Shown: positions 25,450-34,431 of the stretch, in pieces
How positions within the stretch are numbered: the stretch's first letter is position 1
Layout: the number at the start of each line of letters is the position of its first letter
Assembly (NCBI RefSeq): GCF_014297465.1
Contig: NZ_JACORT010000004.1
Coordinates: 1-64,000, forward strand
Reading direction: 5' to 3'
Origin: Ramlibacter cellulosilyticus
GTDB lineage: Bacteria; Pseudomonadota; Gammaproteobacteria; Burkholderiales; Burkholderiaceae_C
Length of the DNA stretch: 64,000 nucleotides
Program-made: the position numbers and the translations under genes
Notes under the pieces: generated by a model
What the model was told of the DNA's origin: nothing
Seen by the model: the letters and a program-made list of their open reading frames with translations, nothing else
Databases searched by the model: none

Positions 25450-26647
25450 ATGTTCCGCAACATCGGCAGGAAGCACCTGTGGACGGGCGCCGCCGTCCTC
25501 GCGGTCGCCGCGATGGTGGCCTGGGCCTTCGCGCCGCGGCCCGTGCCGGTCGAGACTGCCGTGGCGGGCCTCGGCCGCTTCGAACAGGCCATCGAGGAGG
25601 ACGGGCAGACCCGGCTGAAGGACCGTTATGCCGTGTCCGCGCCGGTCGCTGCGCGGCTCACCCGCATCACGCTGCGGGAGGGCGATCCCGTGCGGGCCGG
25701 CGAGCCGGTGGCGCTGCTCGTGCCCGTGATGTCTTCCATGATCGACGAGCGCGCGCGCCGGGAGGCCAGCGCGCGCGTGCTGATGGCGACCGCGCTCGTG
25801 GCCCGCGCGGAGGCGCAGGTCGGGCGCGCGCGCATCGCCGTCGACGACGCCCAGCTGGAGCTGCACCGCACCGAGAAGCTGGCGCGCGAAGGCTTCCTGC
25901 CCGGGTCGCGCCTGGACAGCGCCCGGCTCGCGCTGGACGGCGCGAAGCGCGAGCACGACGCCGCGCGCGCAGCGCGAAGCCGCCATCCACGAACGCACGC
26001 AGGCCCAGGCGGCCCTGCAGCCGGCAGGCGGCATCGAGGCCGGCAAGCCCTACACGGTCACGTCGCCGGTCGACGGCGTCGTGCTGAAGGTCGCCCAGCC
26101 GAGCGAGGCGACGCTGCCCGCCGGGGCCGTCCTGCTGGACGTGGGCGACCCGAAGCGCATGGAGGTCGTGGCCGACCTGCTGACCACCGACGCCGTGCAG
26201 GCGCAGCCCGGCCGCCGCGCCTGGATCGAGCGCTGGGGCGGCCCGCCCGTGGAAGGACGCGTGCGCCGCGTCGAACCGGCGGCGTTCACCAAGGTCTCGG
26301 CACTCGGCATCGAGGAGCAGAGGGTCAAGGTGGTCGTGGACCTGGACCAGGTGCCGGATGCCTGGCATGCGATGGGCGACGGGTTCCGCGTCACGCTGCG
26401 CGTGATCACGCAGGGCGTGGACCAGGCCGTGCTCGTGCCGGTGGGCGCCCTCTTTCCCATTGCCGACGGCGGCACGGGCGTGTACCGCGTCGAGGACGGT
26501 CGCGCCCGCCTGCGCCCGGTGGAGCTCGGCGGCCGCAACGGCAACGAGGCCCGGGTGCGCGGCGGGCTCCAGCCCGGCGACACCGTCGTCGTCTATCCCC
26601 CGCCTGCCGTGGCCGATGGCCTGCGCGTCGCCGCGCGCCGCCCTTAG
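25450..26647 (+). pseudogene. HlyD-family membrane-fusion protein, frameshifted
   Basis: Starts at the ATG at 25450, 2 bases after the permease stop, with an N-terminal anchor (about 13-28). HlyD-like text (VSAPVAARLTRITLREGDPV, then a coiled-coil hairpin) runs to about residue 175. From about 25962-25976 the homologous reading continues in the +1 frame: EAAIHERTQAQAAL, TSPVDGVVLKVAQPS, VPVGALFPIADG, ending at the stop at 26645-26647. The break lies in a GCGCGCGC tract, so it may be a real frameshift that inactivates the exporter or a sequencing/assembly error. Without it the protein would be about 398 residues, normal for the family. Confidence 0.8.
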
Positions 26648-26657
26648 GATCGCCCCG

Positions 26658-27599
26658 ATGGCCGACATCCTGACACTGACGCCCAACCCAGCCCTCGACG
26701 TGTTCACCAGCACGGCGCGCGTGCAGCCCACGCACAAGCTGCGCTGCGGCGCGCCCCTGCTGCACCCCGGCGGCGGCGGGATCAACGTCGCGCGCGTGCT
26801 GGCGCGGCTCGGCACCGGCGTGCGCGCGCTGTTCCCGTCGGGCGGCGTCGCGGGGCAGCAGCTGTGCGGGCTCCTGGAGGCGGAAGGCGTGGCGTACGAG
26901 ACCCTGCCGATCGCCGGCAGCACGCGCGAGAGCTTCTCGGTGCGCGAAGAGGCGAGCGGACAGGAATACCGCTTCGTGCTGCCCGGCCCCACCCTCTCGG
27001 ACGCCGAGTGGCAGGCCAGCCTGGACTTCGCCTGCCTGCATCGCCCCGGTGCCCGCCTGTTCGTCGCGAGCGGCAGCCTGCCTCCCGGCGTGCCGGACGA
27101 TTTCTACGCCCGCCTCGCGCGCCGGCTCGCGGCCGCCGGCGTGCGGCTGGTGCTGGACACGTCGGGCCCGCCGCTGGCCGCCGCGCTCGATGCGGGCGTG
27201 CACCTGGTCAAGCCCAGCCTGCGCGAGTTGCAGGAACTCACGGCCCAGCCGCTCGCGACCATGGCGCAGCGGGAGGCAGCGTGCCGGTCGCTCGTCGAGC
27301 GGGGCAGCGCCGGCATCGTGGCGCTCTCGCTCGGTGCCGAGGGCGCGCTGCTCGTGTCTGCGCAAGGTGCGTGGCACGCGCCGGCGCTGCCCGTGCAGGT
27401 GGTCAGCACCATAGGCGCCGGCGACAGCTTCGTCGGCGGCATGGTGTTCGCGTTCGCGCGCGGCGAGGACTTCGCAGCGGCGCTCCGGCACGGAATGGCC
27501 GCCTCCGCGGCGGCGCTGCTCTCCGGCGGCACCGCCTTGTGCCAACCGGAGGACGTGGCGCGGCTGCTGCCGCAGGTCCAGGTGCGCAGCCTCGGCTGA
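26658..27599 (+). CDS. PfkB-type hexose-phosphate kinase (1-phosphofructokinase/6-phosphofructokinase II family)
   Basis: A 313-residue ribokinase-fold sugar kinase. It has the N-terminal TLTPNPALD motif of the PfkB/FruK/LacC group, a substrate-binding HPGGGGINVARVL segment and the C-terminal GAGDSFVGG with catalytic Asp (about 254-262). It likely phosphorylates fructose-6-phosphate or a related sugar phosphate, strengthening glycolytic flux under oxygen limitation. The ATG at 26658 lies 10 bases after the membrane-fusion gene. Substrate between fructose-1-P and fructose-6-P cannot be fixed from sequence. Confidence 0.85.
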   Translation: MADILTLTPNPALDVFTSTARVQPTHKLRCGAPLLHPGGGGINVARVLARLGTGVRALFPSGGVAGQQLCGLLEAEGVAYETLPIAGSTRESFSVREEASGQEYRFVLPGPTLSDAEWQASLDFACLHRPGARLFVASGSLPPGVPDDFYARLARRLAAAGVRLVLDTSGPPLAAALDAGVHLVKPSLRELQELTAQPLATMAQREAACRSLVERGSAGIVALSLGAEGALLVSAQGAWHAPALPVQVVSTIGAGDSFVGGMVFAFARGEDFAAALRHGMAASAAALLSGGTALCQPEDVARLLPQVQVRSLG

Positions 27600-27605
27600 G
27601 TGGCG

Positions 27606-29015
27606 ATGCAGCGCGAACGCGTGGAACGGCTGGCCCGCCGCCTCGGAGCCGAACTCGTCGAGACGCACATCTCCTGGGTCGTGCTGCTGCCGGACCGCGT
27701 GTACAAGCTGAAGAAGCCGCTGCGCCTGCCCTTCGTGGACTATTCGACGCCCGAGCGGCGGCAGGCGTTCTGCGAAGAGGAAGTGCGCCTGAACCGGCGG
27801 CTCGCGCCGACGCTGTACCTGGGCGTGTCGCGCGTGACCGGTCCCGCGGACGCGCCGGCGTTCGACGGCACCGGCGAAACGCTTGACCACGCCGTCCGCA
27901 TGGTGCGCTTTCCCGAGGAGGCGACGTTCGCCGCGCGCGCCCAGGCAGCTCGCCTGGGCCCGGCCGACGTCGACCGGCTCGCGGCCATGCTCTCGGCCTT
28001 CCACGCGGCCGCACCGGCGGTGCGCGACCCGGCCCCGGCCACGCTCTCGCAGCGCGCGCTGGCGGTGCTGGACGCGTGCGCGGCGCTCCTGTCGATGGAA
28101 GATGGCGAGGCGCTGCGCGCCTGCATCGGGACGGAAGCGAGCGTCGCCGAACCCTTGTGGCAGCAGCGCCGCGCGAGCGGCCATGCGCGCGACGTCCACG
28201 GGGACCTGCATCTCGCCAACCTGCTGGAGCTCGGCGACGAGGTCCTCGCCTTCGACTGCATCGAGTTCGACCCCGGCCTGCGCTGCATCGACGTCCTGGA
28301 GGACGCCGCGTTCGCCGCGATGGACCTGGCCGCCCATGGCCTGCCCGCCCTGTGCTGGCGCTTCCTGAATGCGTGGCTGGAAGGCACGGGCGAGTACGAC
28401 GCCCTCCCCGGGCTGCGGCTGTGCCTCGTCTACCGCGCCCTGGTCCGCGCCTCGGCGCAGCACCTCCGGGAGGCGCGCAGCGCCAGGGCGTTGCACTACG
28501 CGGCGCAAGCACTCGCGTGGAGCCGGCGCACGCCGGCGCGCCTGGTCATCACGCACGGCCTGCCGGGATCCGGCAAGACCTGGGCCTCGCAGCGCCTGCT
28601 CGAACGCGAGGGCGCGATCCGCATCCGCTCCGACGTGGAACGCAAGCGCCTGCACGGGCTCGCCGCGCTGGCCGACTCGCGCGCGAGCGGCTTGGAGATC
28701 TACGGGACCGAGGCGACGCAGCGTACGTACGAGCGGCTCTTCGCGCTGGCTTCCCCCATCCTGCAGGCCGGATGGACCGTCGTGCTCGACGCGGCCTTCC
28801 TGCGGCGGGCCGAGCGGAACGCGGCGCGCTCGCTCGCGCAGTCGCTGGGCGTGCCGTTCGCCATCCTGCACTGCGAGGCTCCTGCGGAAGTCCTGCGCGA
28901 CCGGATCGCCGGGCGCCGCGGCGACGCCTCGGAAGCAGACCAGGCGGTGCTGGAGAAACTGCTGGCGCAGGCGGAGCCACTGGCGGACGACGAACGTCCC
29001 CTCGTGTGCGCCTAG
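27606..29015 (+). CDS. Fused aminoglycoside-phosphotransferase-like kinase and P-loop ATPase
   Basis: A protein of 469 residues from the ATG at 27606; a GTG at 27600 would add two. The N-terminal half (about 1-310) is an APH-like kinase fold with the catalytic loop GHARDVHGDLHLANLL and Mg site AFDCIEFDPG. The C-terminal half (about 315-469) is a zeta-toxin/polynucleotide-kinase-like P-loop domain with Walker A THGLPGSGKT. This combination is known as a conserved uncharacterised family; the substrate is unknown. It sits directly behind pfkB, suggesting co-transcription in the low-oxygen locus. The stop overlaps the convergent gene by 4 bases. Confidence 0.8.
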   Translation: MQRERVERLARRLGAELVETHISWVVLLPDRVYKLKKPLRLPFVDYSTPERRQAFCEEEVRLNRRLAPTLYLGVSRVTGPADAPAFDGTGETLDHAVRMVRFPEEATFAARAQAARLGPADVDRLAAMLSAFHAAAPAVRDPAPATLSQRALAVLDACAALLSMEDGEALRACIGTEASVAEPLWQQRRASGHARDVHGDLHLANLLELGDEVLAFDCIEFDPGLRCIDVLEDAAFAAMDLAAHGLPALCWRFLNAWLEGTGEYDALPGLRLCLVYRALVRASAQHLREARSARALHYAAQALAWSRRTPARLVITHGLPGSGKTWASQRLLEREGAIRIRSDVERKRLHGLAALADSRASGLEIYGTEATQRTYERLFALASPILQAGWTVVLDAAFLRRAERNAARSLAQSLGVPFAILHCEAPAEVLRDRIAGRRGDASEADQAVLEKLLAQAEPLADDERPLVCA

Positions 29016-29899
29016 CGTGCCGCGCTCTGCCGCTCGACTTCCTCGCGCTTCATGCGCAGGTAGGCATCGCGCTCCACCTCGTGCAGCTGGCGCGGGTATT
29101 TCTCGGTCGCGTCGTACCAGGACTGCAGCCGCCGCTCGAGCTGCTGCCCGGCGGGCGCCGCGAGCGAGTCGAGGTAGGCGTCGATCGCGAGGTAGTAGCG
29201 CATGGTGTTGCGTTCCACCACGCCGCGCATGCCGCCGACGAAGGCCTCGTCGGCGGTGCGGGTCGGGTGCAGCCGGGTGAAGCCGACCTTCTCGCGCGCC
29301 ACGGTGCCGAGGTACAGCTGCATGGCCACCTCGCTGGCGATGCCGTGGCTGAGCGCATAGCCCATGTGCAGGAAGGTGCGGTTCGTGTCGAGCGGCACGG
29401 CCTCGGCCAGCAGGCGGTAGTCGCGCGTGTCGTAAGGCCCTTCGGCGGCTTCCAGCGTGGCCGCCATGTAGTCGGGCCGGACCACGGGCGGCCGCCAGCT
29501 GAAGGCCAGCTTCGATGCGGACTGCACGGACTGCGGGCCCTTCTTGCCGATGCGCACGTCCAGGCTCGTGCCGGCCGGCTCCTGCTGCCGGCGGCAGTAC
29601 TTGGTGTTCAGGTGCAGGATGAGGATCTCGCACCACTGCGCGGGGTCGGACAGCGCCGCCGACACCTTGGCGAACGGGTGCTCGACGATGGCGAAGACCT
29701 CGCCGTCGATGCGCCGCGCCGCCTGTTCCGACTTCAGCACCAGCGGCCCGCCGAAGGGGTTGCTGGCCAGTTCGGGGCCGAGCGCCGCGTGCCGCGCCTG
29801 CAGGGCGGCGGGACCCAGCGTCCCGGCTGCCGGTGCGAGGCCGGGCAGCAGTGCCATGACGAGGAGCGCCGCGGCGCTCCAGAGCCTTGTCTTGTTCAT
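29012..29899 (-). CDS. Exported protein of unknown function
   Basis: A 295-residue protein with a clear signal peptide (about 1-24, MNKTRLWSAAALLVMALLPG, cleavage near APAAG). The mature part has a stretch (VEHPFAKVSAALSDPAQWCEI) faintly reminiscent of START/SRPBCC domains and a Lys/Glu/Arg-rich C-terminus. I do not recognise a named family. It follows the phosphoribosyltransferase gene on the same strand with a 38-base gap, so it may belong to that transcript. Confidence 0.65.
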   Translation of the reverse strand: MNKTRLWSAAALLVMALLPGLAPAAGTLGPAALQARHAALGPELASNPFGGPLVLKSEQAARRIDGEVFAIVEHPFAKVSAALSDPAQWCEILILHLNTKYCRRQQEPAGTSLDVRIGKKGPQSVQSASKLAFSWRPPVVRPDYMAATLEAAEGPYDTRDYRLLAEAVPLDTNRTFLHMGYALSHGIASEVAMQLYLGTVAREKVGFTRLHPTRTADEAFVGGMRGVVERNTMRYYLAIDAYLDSLAAPAGQQLERRLQSWYDATEKYPRQLHEVERDAYLRMKREEVERQSAAR

Positions 29900-29937
29900 C
29901 CTTGCACCATACGGGCTCGACGCCGACACCGCATGCG

Positions 29938-30594
29938 CTAGCGCAATTCCCCGCCGGCTGAGCCACCCATCCGCGCAGCCTGCAGGATGGCGACCACCTC
30001 GGCATCTTCCAGCTGGGGGAAGGAACGGTAGAACTGGCTCACCGCGCCGAAGCGCCGCGGCACCTGCAGCGCGACGACCTCGTCGGCGTGCGGCCGCACG
30101 AGCTTGACGCTTTCCTCGGAGGCGACCGGCACCGCGCACACCAGGTGGGCCGGACCGCGCTGGCGCACGGCATGCAGTGCCGCGATCATCGTCGCGCCGG
30201 TCGCCAGGCCATCGTCGACGACGATCACCACGCGGCCCGCAGCCGGGATGGCGGCGCGCCCCGGCGTGTACAAGGCCCGTCGCCGGCGCAGTTCCTCGAG
30301 CTCGTTTTCCTTCTGCTCGCGGACGTAGCTCTCGGTCGCACCGACGGCGGTCGCGTGCGGCGCGAGGTACACCCAGCCGGATTCGTCCACCGCGCCCATG
30401 GCGAACTCCGGCGCGCCGGGCGCGTGGATCTTGCGCACCAGGACCAGGTCCAGCTCGCCTTCGAGGCGGCGCGCGATCTCCGCCGCCATCGGCACCGCGC
30501 CGCGCGGGATGGCGAGCACGAGCGGGTGCCGCCCGCGCCAGACGTCCAGTGCCTGCGCGAGCTGTGCGGCGGCGTCCGTGCGGTCCTCGAACAT
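29938..30594 (-). CDS. Phosphoribosyltransferase-domain protein
   Basis: A 218-residue type I phosphoribosyltransferase-fold protein. The PRPP-binding loop is VVIVVDDGLATGATM (about 120-134), and an N-terminal AIPRGAVPMA segment is typical of the family found in stress loci. The ATG at 30594 starts just before the conserved MFEDRTDAAAQLAQAL; an upstream in-frame ATG at 30720 would run back through the FNR box, so it was rejected. It is divergent from the thymidine-phosphorylase-like gene. Substrate base unknown. Confidence 0.82.
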   Translation of the reverse strand: MFEDRTDAAAQLAQALDVWRGRHPLVLAIPRGAVPMAAEIARRLEGELDLVLVRKIHAPGAPEFAMGAVDESGWVYLAPHATAVGATESYVREQKENELEELRRRRALYTPGRAAIPAAGRVVIVVDDGLATGATMIAALHAVRQRGPAHLVCAVPVASEESVKLVRPHADEVVALQVPRRFGAVSQFYRSFPQLEDAEVVAILQAARMGGSAGGELR

Positions 30595-30639
30595 GGCATG
30601 ACCGTACACCTTCCCGCAGCGTCCGCCAACGCCCCGCGG

Positions 30640-30653
30640 CTGATCCAGGTCAA
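30640..30653. promoter_or_regulatory. FNR box between the phosphoribosyltransferase and phosphorylase genes
   Basis: CTGATCCAGGTCAA, one mismatch from TTGAT-N4-GTCAA. Its centre (30646.5) is 61.5 bases from the ATG at 30708, and a GACAAT -10-like element (30695-30700) ends 7 bases before that ATG. On the minus strand it lies 52.5 bases from the phosphoribosyltransferase ATG. Confidence 0.6.
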
Positions 30654-30707
30654 GCACGCAGCGCGCGCCGCGCAACGTGCGCAGGCGGCTGCCGGACAAT
30701 CGTCCGC

Positions 30708-32228
30708 ATGAGCGCCGCACCCCTCCCCGCCCCGCCTTTGCGCCTGCGCCGCCTGGGCATCGACACCTACCAGGAGCCGGTGCTCTACATGCACCTCGAG
30801 TGCCCGGTGTGCCGTTCCGAGGGCTTCGAGGCGCAGTCGCGCGTGGAGATGACGGCGGGCGGGCGCACCATCGTGGCCACGCTGAACGTCGTGCAGGGCG
30901 GCTTCCTGGGCGTGGCGGAGGCCGGCGTGTCCGAAGCCGCGTGGCGCATGCTGCAGGCGCCGGAAGGCAGTGCCGTGGCCCTGCGCCACCCGCCGCCCCT
31001 GGAATCGCTCGGCCACGTGCGCGCGAAGATCCACGGCCGCAAGCTGACGGCGCCGGCCGTGCGCGCGGTGATCGAGGACGTGGCCGCCGGCCGCTACTCC
31101 GAGCTGCAGCTCGCCGCCTTCGTCACCGCGTGCGCGGGCGACCGGCTCGACCAGGAAGAGACGATCGCGCTCACCCGGGCCATGGTCGACGTCGGCGAGC
31201 GCATCGCGTGGGGCGGCGGACGGGTGCTGGACAAGCACTGCGTCGGCGGGCTTCCCGGCAACCGCACCACGATGATCGTGGTGCCCGTCGTGGCCGCCTG
31301 CGGGCTGCGCATGCCCAAGACGTCGTCGCGCGCCATCACCTCGCCAGCGGGCACCGCGGATGCCATGGAGACCGTCGCGCCGGTGGAGCTCGACGTGCCG
31401 GCCATCCAGCGCGTGGTGGAGCGCACCGGCGGCTGCATCGCCTGGGGCGGCGCCGTGCGCCTCAGCCCGGCCGACGACGTCCTGATCCGCGTCGAGCGGC
31501 CGCTGGACCTGGACAGCCAGGGCCAGCTCGTCGCGTCCGTGCTGTCGAAGAAGGTCGCGGCCGGATCGACGCACGTGCTGATCGACGTGCCGGTCGGCCC
31601 CACGGCCAAGGTGCGCAGCGCGCAAGCCGCACAGGTGCTGGCGCGCCAGCTCGAGGTCACCGCGCAGGCCCTGGGACTGCACCTGAGCGTCGTGCAGACC
31701 GACGGCACCGCGCCCGTCGGCTACGGCATCGGCCCCGCCCTGGAGGCGCACGACGTGCTGGCCGTCCTGCGCAACGAGGCGGCCGCGCCGCCGGACCTGG
31801 CCGACCGCGCCCTGCTCCTGGCCGGCCACCTGCTCGAGCTTGGCGGCGCCGCGCCCGCCGGCGGCGGCCGCGCCCTCGCGCACCAGGTGCTGGCGACCGG
31901 CGCCGCATGGCGCAAGTTCCAGGACATCTGCGAGGCGCAAGGGGGCATGCGGCAGCCGCCGGTCGCGCCGTTCCGGCACGCAGTCGCCGCGCAGCGCAGC
32001 GGCTCGGTGCTGGCCATCGACAACCGCCGGCTGGCCCGCATCGCCAAGCTGGCCGGCGCGCCGCGCGCGGCCTGTGCCGGCCTGGCCCTGCACGTGCGTA
32101 TCGGCGACTTCGTGGAGCGCGGCGAGCCACTGTTCACCGTGCACGCCGATTCGCCCGGCGAACTGGCGTACGCTCTCGACTACGCCGCCGTCCAGTCCGG
32201 GACGGTGCACGTCAGCGAGGACGCATGA
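30708..32228 (+). CDS. Thymidine/AMP phosphorylase-like protein (type 2 thymidine phosphorylase family)
   Basis: A 506-residue glycosyltransferase of the DeoA superfamily. It has an N-terminal extension of about 85-100 residues (double-psi-barrel-like) absent from E. coli DeoA, as in archaeal AMP phosphorylases. The core shows KIHGRKLTAPAVRAVIEDV, DKHCVGGLPGNRTT (phosphate site), KTSSRAITSPAGTADAME and VQTDGTAPVGYGIGPALE. It cleaves a nucleoside or nucleotide with phosphate to a ribose 1-phosphate derivative. The stop overlaps the PRPP-synthetase-like gene (ATGA), so the two probably feed one pathway. Whether the substrate is thymidine or a nucleoside monophosphate is open. Confidence 0.82.
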   Translation: MSAAPLPAPPLRLRRLGIDTYQEPVLYMHLECPVCRSEGFEAQSRVEMTAGGRTIVATLNVVQGGFLGVAEAGVSEAAWRMLQAPEGSAVALRHPPPLESLGHVRAKIHGRKLTAPAVRAVIEDVAAGRYSELQLAAFVTACAGDRLDQEETIALTRAMVDVGERIAWGGGRVLDKHCVGGLPGNRTTMIVVPVVAACGLRMPKTSSRAITSPAGTADAMETVAPVELDVPAIQRVVERTGGCIAWGGAVRLSPADDVLIRVERPLDLDSQGQLVASVLSKKVAAGSTHVLIDVPVGPTAKVRSAQAAQVLARQLEVTAQALGLHLSVVQTDGTAPVGYGIGPALEAHDVLAVLRNEAAAPPDLADRALLLAGHLLELGGAAPAGGGRALAHQVLATGAAWRKFQDICEAQGGMRQPPVAPFRHAVAAQRSGSVLAIDNRRLARIAKLAGAPRAACAGLALHVRIGDFVERGEPLFTVHADSPGELAYALDYAAVQSGTVHVSEDA

Positions 32229-33115
32229 ACACCATCATCCTGGCCTTGCCGGGCGCGGAGACCCTGGCCGAAACGCTCGCGCAGCAACTGCACTGCCCGG
32301 CCAGCACGCTCGAGCTGCACCGCTTTCCCGACGGCGAAGGCGTCGTGCGCCTGCGCACGAGCGTCGACGGGCAGCGCGTGCTGCTCGTGGCGCATCTGGA
32401 CCGCCCCGACGACAAGACGTTGCCGCTCGTGTTCGCCGCGGATGCCGCGCGCGAACTCGGTGCGCGCGAGCTGGGCCTGGTCGCTCCCTACCTGCCGTAC
32501 ATGCGCCAGGACGACCGCTTCCGTCCCGGCGAGGCGATCACCTCGCGCACCTACGCGCGGCTGCTGTCGTCCACCGTCGATTTCCTGGTGACGATGGATC
32601 CGCACCTGCACCGCTGGCCCAGCCTGGATGCGATCTACACGATCCGCACCCGCGTGGTGGCTGCCGCGCCCGCCATTGCCGAATGGATACAGCGCGAGGT
32701 GGAGCGGCCGATCATCGTGGGGCCGGACAGCGAGAGCGAACAGTGGGTCGCCGACGTGGCACGGCGCATGGGCGCGCCCCACGTGGTCATGAGCAAGGTG
32801 CGGCACGGCGACCGCGACGTGCGCGTGCACCTGCCCGCGGGCGCGGACCACGCCGGCCGCACGCCGGTGCTGGTGGACGACATCATCTCCAGCGGCCACA
32901 CCATGGCCACGGCGGCGCACGTGCTGCGCGGCGCGGGCTGGGGACGGCCGTGGTGCGTCGGCGTGCACGCCCTGCTCGACGTGGCGAGCGTCGACATGTT
33001 GCACCGGGCCGGCATCGCGCGCCTGGCGAGCTGCGACACGGTGCCGCACGCCACCAACGCGATCGGCGTCGCGCCGCTGCTCGCAGAAGGCATCCGCGGC
33101 TTCCTCGCCGCCTGA
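32225..33115 (+). CDS. Ribose-phosphate pyrophosphokinase-like protein
   Basis: A 296-residue PRPP-synthetase-family protein. It has HRFPDGE near the N-terminus, YLPYMRQDDRF (ATP site, about 90-100), GPDSESEQW and the PRPP-binding loop VLVDDIISSGHTM (about 217-229). Compared with housekeeping PrsA it is shorter, and the usual DLHS loop reads DPHLHRW. It is therefore a divergent paralogue and may use a different ribose phosphate. It is translationally coupled to the phosphorylase gene. Confidence 0.82.
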   Translation: MNTIILALPGAETLAETLAQQLHCPASTLELHRFPDGEGVVRLRTSVDGQRVLLVAHLDRPDDKTLPLVFAADAARELGARELGLVAPYLPYMRQDDRFRPGEAITSRTYARLLSSTVDFLVTMDPHLHRWPSLDAIYTIRTRVVAAAPAIAEWIQREVERPIIVGPDSESEQWVADVARRMGAPHVVMSKVRHGDRDVRVHLPAGADHAGRTPVLVDDIISSGHTMATAAHVLRGAGWGRPWCVGVHALLDVASVDMLHRAGIARLASCDTVPHATNAIGVAPLLAEGIRGFLAA

Positions 33116-33130
33116 GCACGGCCGCCCGGG

Positions 33131-33499
33131 TCAGGCGTGCGGCTCGCGCCAGGGCGTCGGCCCTTCGCGCGGCAGCGTGGGCGGATGGGGAATGTGCGCG
33201 TTGAGCGAGCGCAGCTGCTGCTCGAGCTGGGCGATGCGCTGCAGGTACCCGAGCAGGAGGCTGATGGTGAACAGGTCCAGGTCGTAGTGCGCGCGCAGGC
33301 GCGAGGCTTCGCGCAGCGGGGGCACGCAGCTCGCGCTGAACTGGCGGTTGCGCGGCTCCGCCACCACGGGCACGAGGGCGCCGTACTCCACGAGCTCGTC
33401 GAGCTCCGTCACGCTCATGCTGCACATGTGCGCGAGCTCGGCCTGGTCGATGCGGCGCAGCGGGTCGAGCCAGGTCCAGTCGGAAGCTTCAGTGGCCAT
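33131..33499 (-). CDS. cbpM: Chaperone modulator CbpM-like protein
   Basis: This 122-residue MerR-like protein has an N-terminal winged-helix segment (LAHMCSMSVTELDELVEYG, about 24-43) and a C-terminal coiled coil (LLGYLQRIAQLEQQLRSLN). CbpM binds the J domain of CbpA and inhibits it. The start at 33499 overlaps the 3' end of the cbpA-like gene by 11 bases, the standard cbpA-cbpM arrangement. Confidence 0.85.
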   Translation of the reverse strand: MATEASDWTWLDPLRRIDQAELAHMCSMSVTELDELVEYGALVPVVAEPRNRQFSASCVPPLREASRLRAHYDLDLFTISLLLGYLQRIAQLEQQLRSLNAHIPHPPTLPREGPTPWREPHA

Positions 33500-34427
33500 G
33501 CACGGCCTCCTTGGCGACGGTGGCGCGCGCATCGAAGCGGGATTCGCGCGCCAGCTCCTCGAACAGTTCGCGTTCGCGCGGGCTTAGGCTGGCCGGCACC
33601 TCGATGCGCGCCGTGGCGTACAGGTCGCCCCGGCCGCCGGTACCGTTCGCGAGGCCGCGTCCGCGCAACCTGAGCTTACGCCCGGATTGGGTTCCGTGGG
33701 GCACCGTGAGCAGCACGGCACCTTCCAGCGTGGGCACCTCCACTTCCGCGCCGAGCGCGGCTTCCCAGGGCGCGAGGGGCAGGTCCATCAGGAGGTCGTG
33801 GCCGTCGGTGCGGAACACCGGGTGCGGCGCAAGGGTGATGTGCAGGTAGATGTCGCCGGCGGGCCCGCCGTGCCGGCCGGCACCGCCCTTGCCGCGCAGG
33901 CGCAGGCGCTGGCCGTCGACGACGCCCGGCGGCACGGTCACCGCGAGCGTGCGCGTGCCGTCCTCGTGGGTCACGTCGAGGTTCACCGTGGTGCCGCGGT
34001 GTGCATCCTCCAGCGACAGCCGCACGGCGGTTTCGTAATCGCGTCCGCGCAAGGGCACGGTGCGCGACGAGGCGCGGCCGCCCCCATGGCGTCGCGAGAG
34101 CGCATCGAGCAGGTCGGACAGGTCGATGTCGCCGAAGCCGGCGGCCCCGAAGGCGTCGCCGCCGCCGAATTCCCGCTGCCAGTGCGGCGGCGGGCTGAAG
34201 TCCTCGCCGCCGGGGCGCTGCCCGAGCGCGTCGTAGGCGGCGCGCTTTTCCGGATCCTTCAGCGTGGCGTAGGCCTCCGCCACTTCCTTGAAGCGGGCTT
34301 CGGCCTGCGGATCCTTCGACACGTCGGGATGGTGCTGGCGCGCGAGCTTGCGGTACGCCTTCTTGATGGCGTCGGCGTCCGCATCGCGCGGCACCCCGAG
34401 TGCCGCGTAGTAGTCCTTGAACTTCAT
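33489..34427 (-). CDS. cbpA: DnaJ-type co-chaperone CbpA
   Basis: A 312-residue protein. The J domain is at residues 4-70 with HPD at about 33-35 (RQHHPDVSKD), followed by a Gly/Phe-rich linker and the C-terminal substrate-binding domains (VTVPPGVVDGQRLRLRGKGG ... VPHGTQSGRKLRLRGRG) without a zinc finger. It stimulates DnaK. Its SD (AAGGAG, 34435-34440) is buried in a 7-bp hairpin between fnr and this gene, suggesting translational control. It overlaps cbpM downstream. Confidence 0.9.
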   Translation of the reverse strand: MKFKDYYAALGVPRDADADAIKKAYRKLARQHHPDVSKDPQAEARFKEVAEAYATLKDPEKRAAYDALGQRPGGEDFSPPPHWQREFGGGDAFGAAGFGDIDLSDLLDALSRRHGGGRASSRTVPLRGRDYETAVRLSLEDAHRGTTVNLDVTHEDGTRTLAVTVPPGVVDGQRLRLRGKGGAGRHGGPAGDIYLHITLAPHPVFRTDGHDLLMDLPLAPWEAALGAEVEVPTLEGAVLLTVPHGTQSGRKLRLRGRGLANGTGGRGDLYATARIEVPASLSPRERELFEELARESRFDARATVAKEAVHGH

Positions 34428-34431
34428 GCCG

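Noticed and set aside
26081..26647. A separate small gene encoding the second half of the HlyD-like protein
   Set aside because: It lacks its own start signals and continues the barrel-sandwich domain of the upstream frame; treated as one frameshifted gene.
30177..32228. A 683-residue phosphorylase starting at 30177
   Set aside because: The first 177 codons are antisense to the phosphoribosyltransferase gene and cross the FNR box; the family N-terminus begins at 30708.
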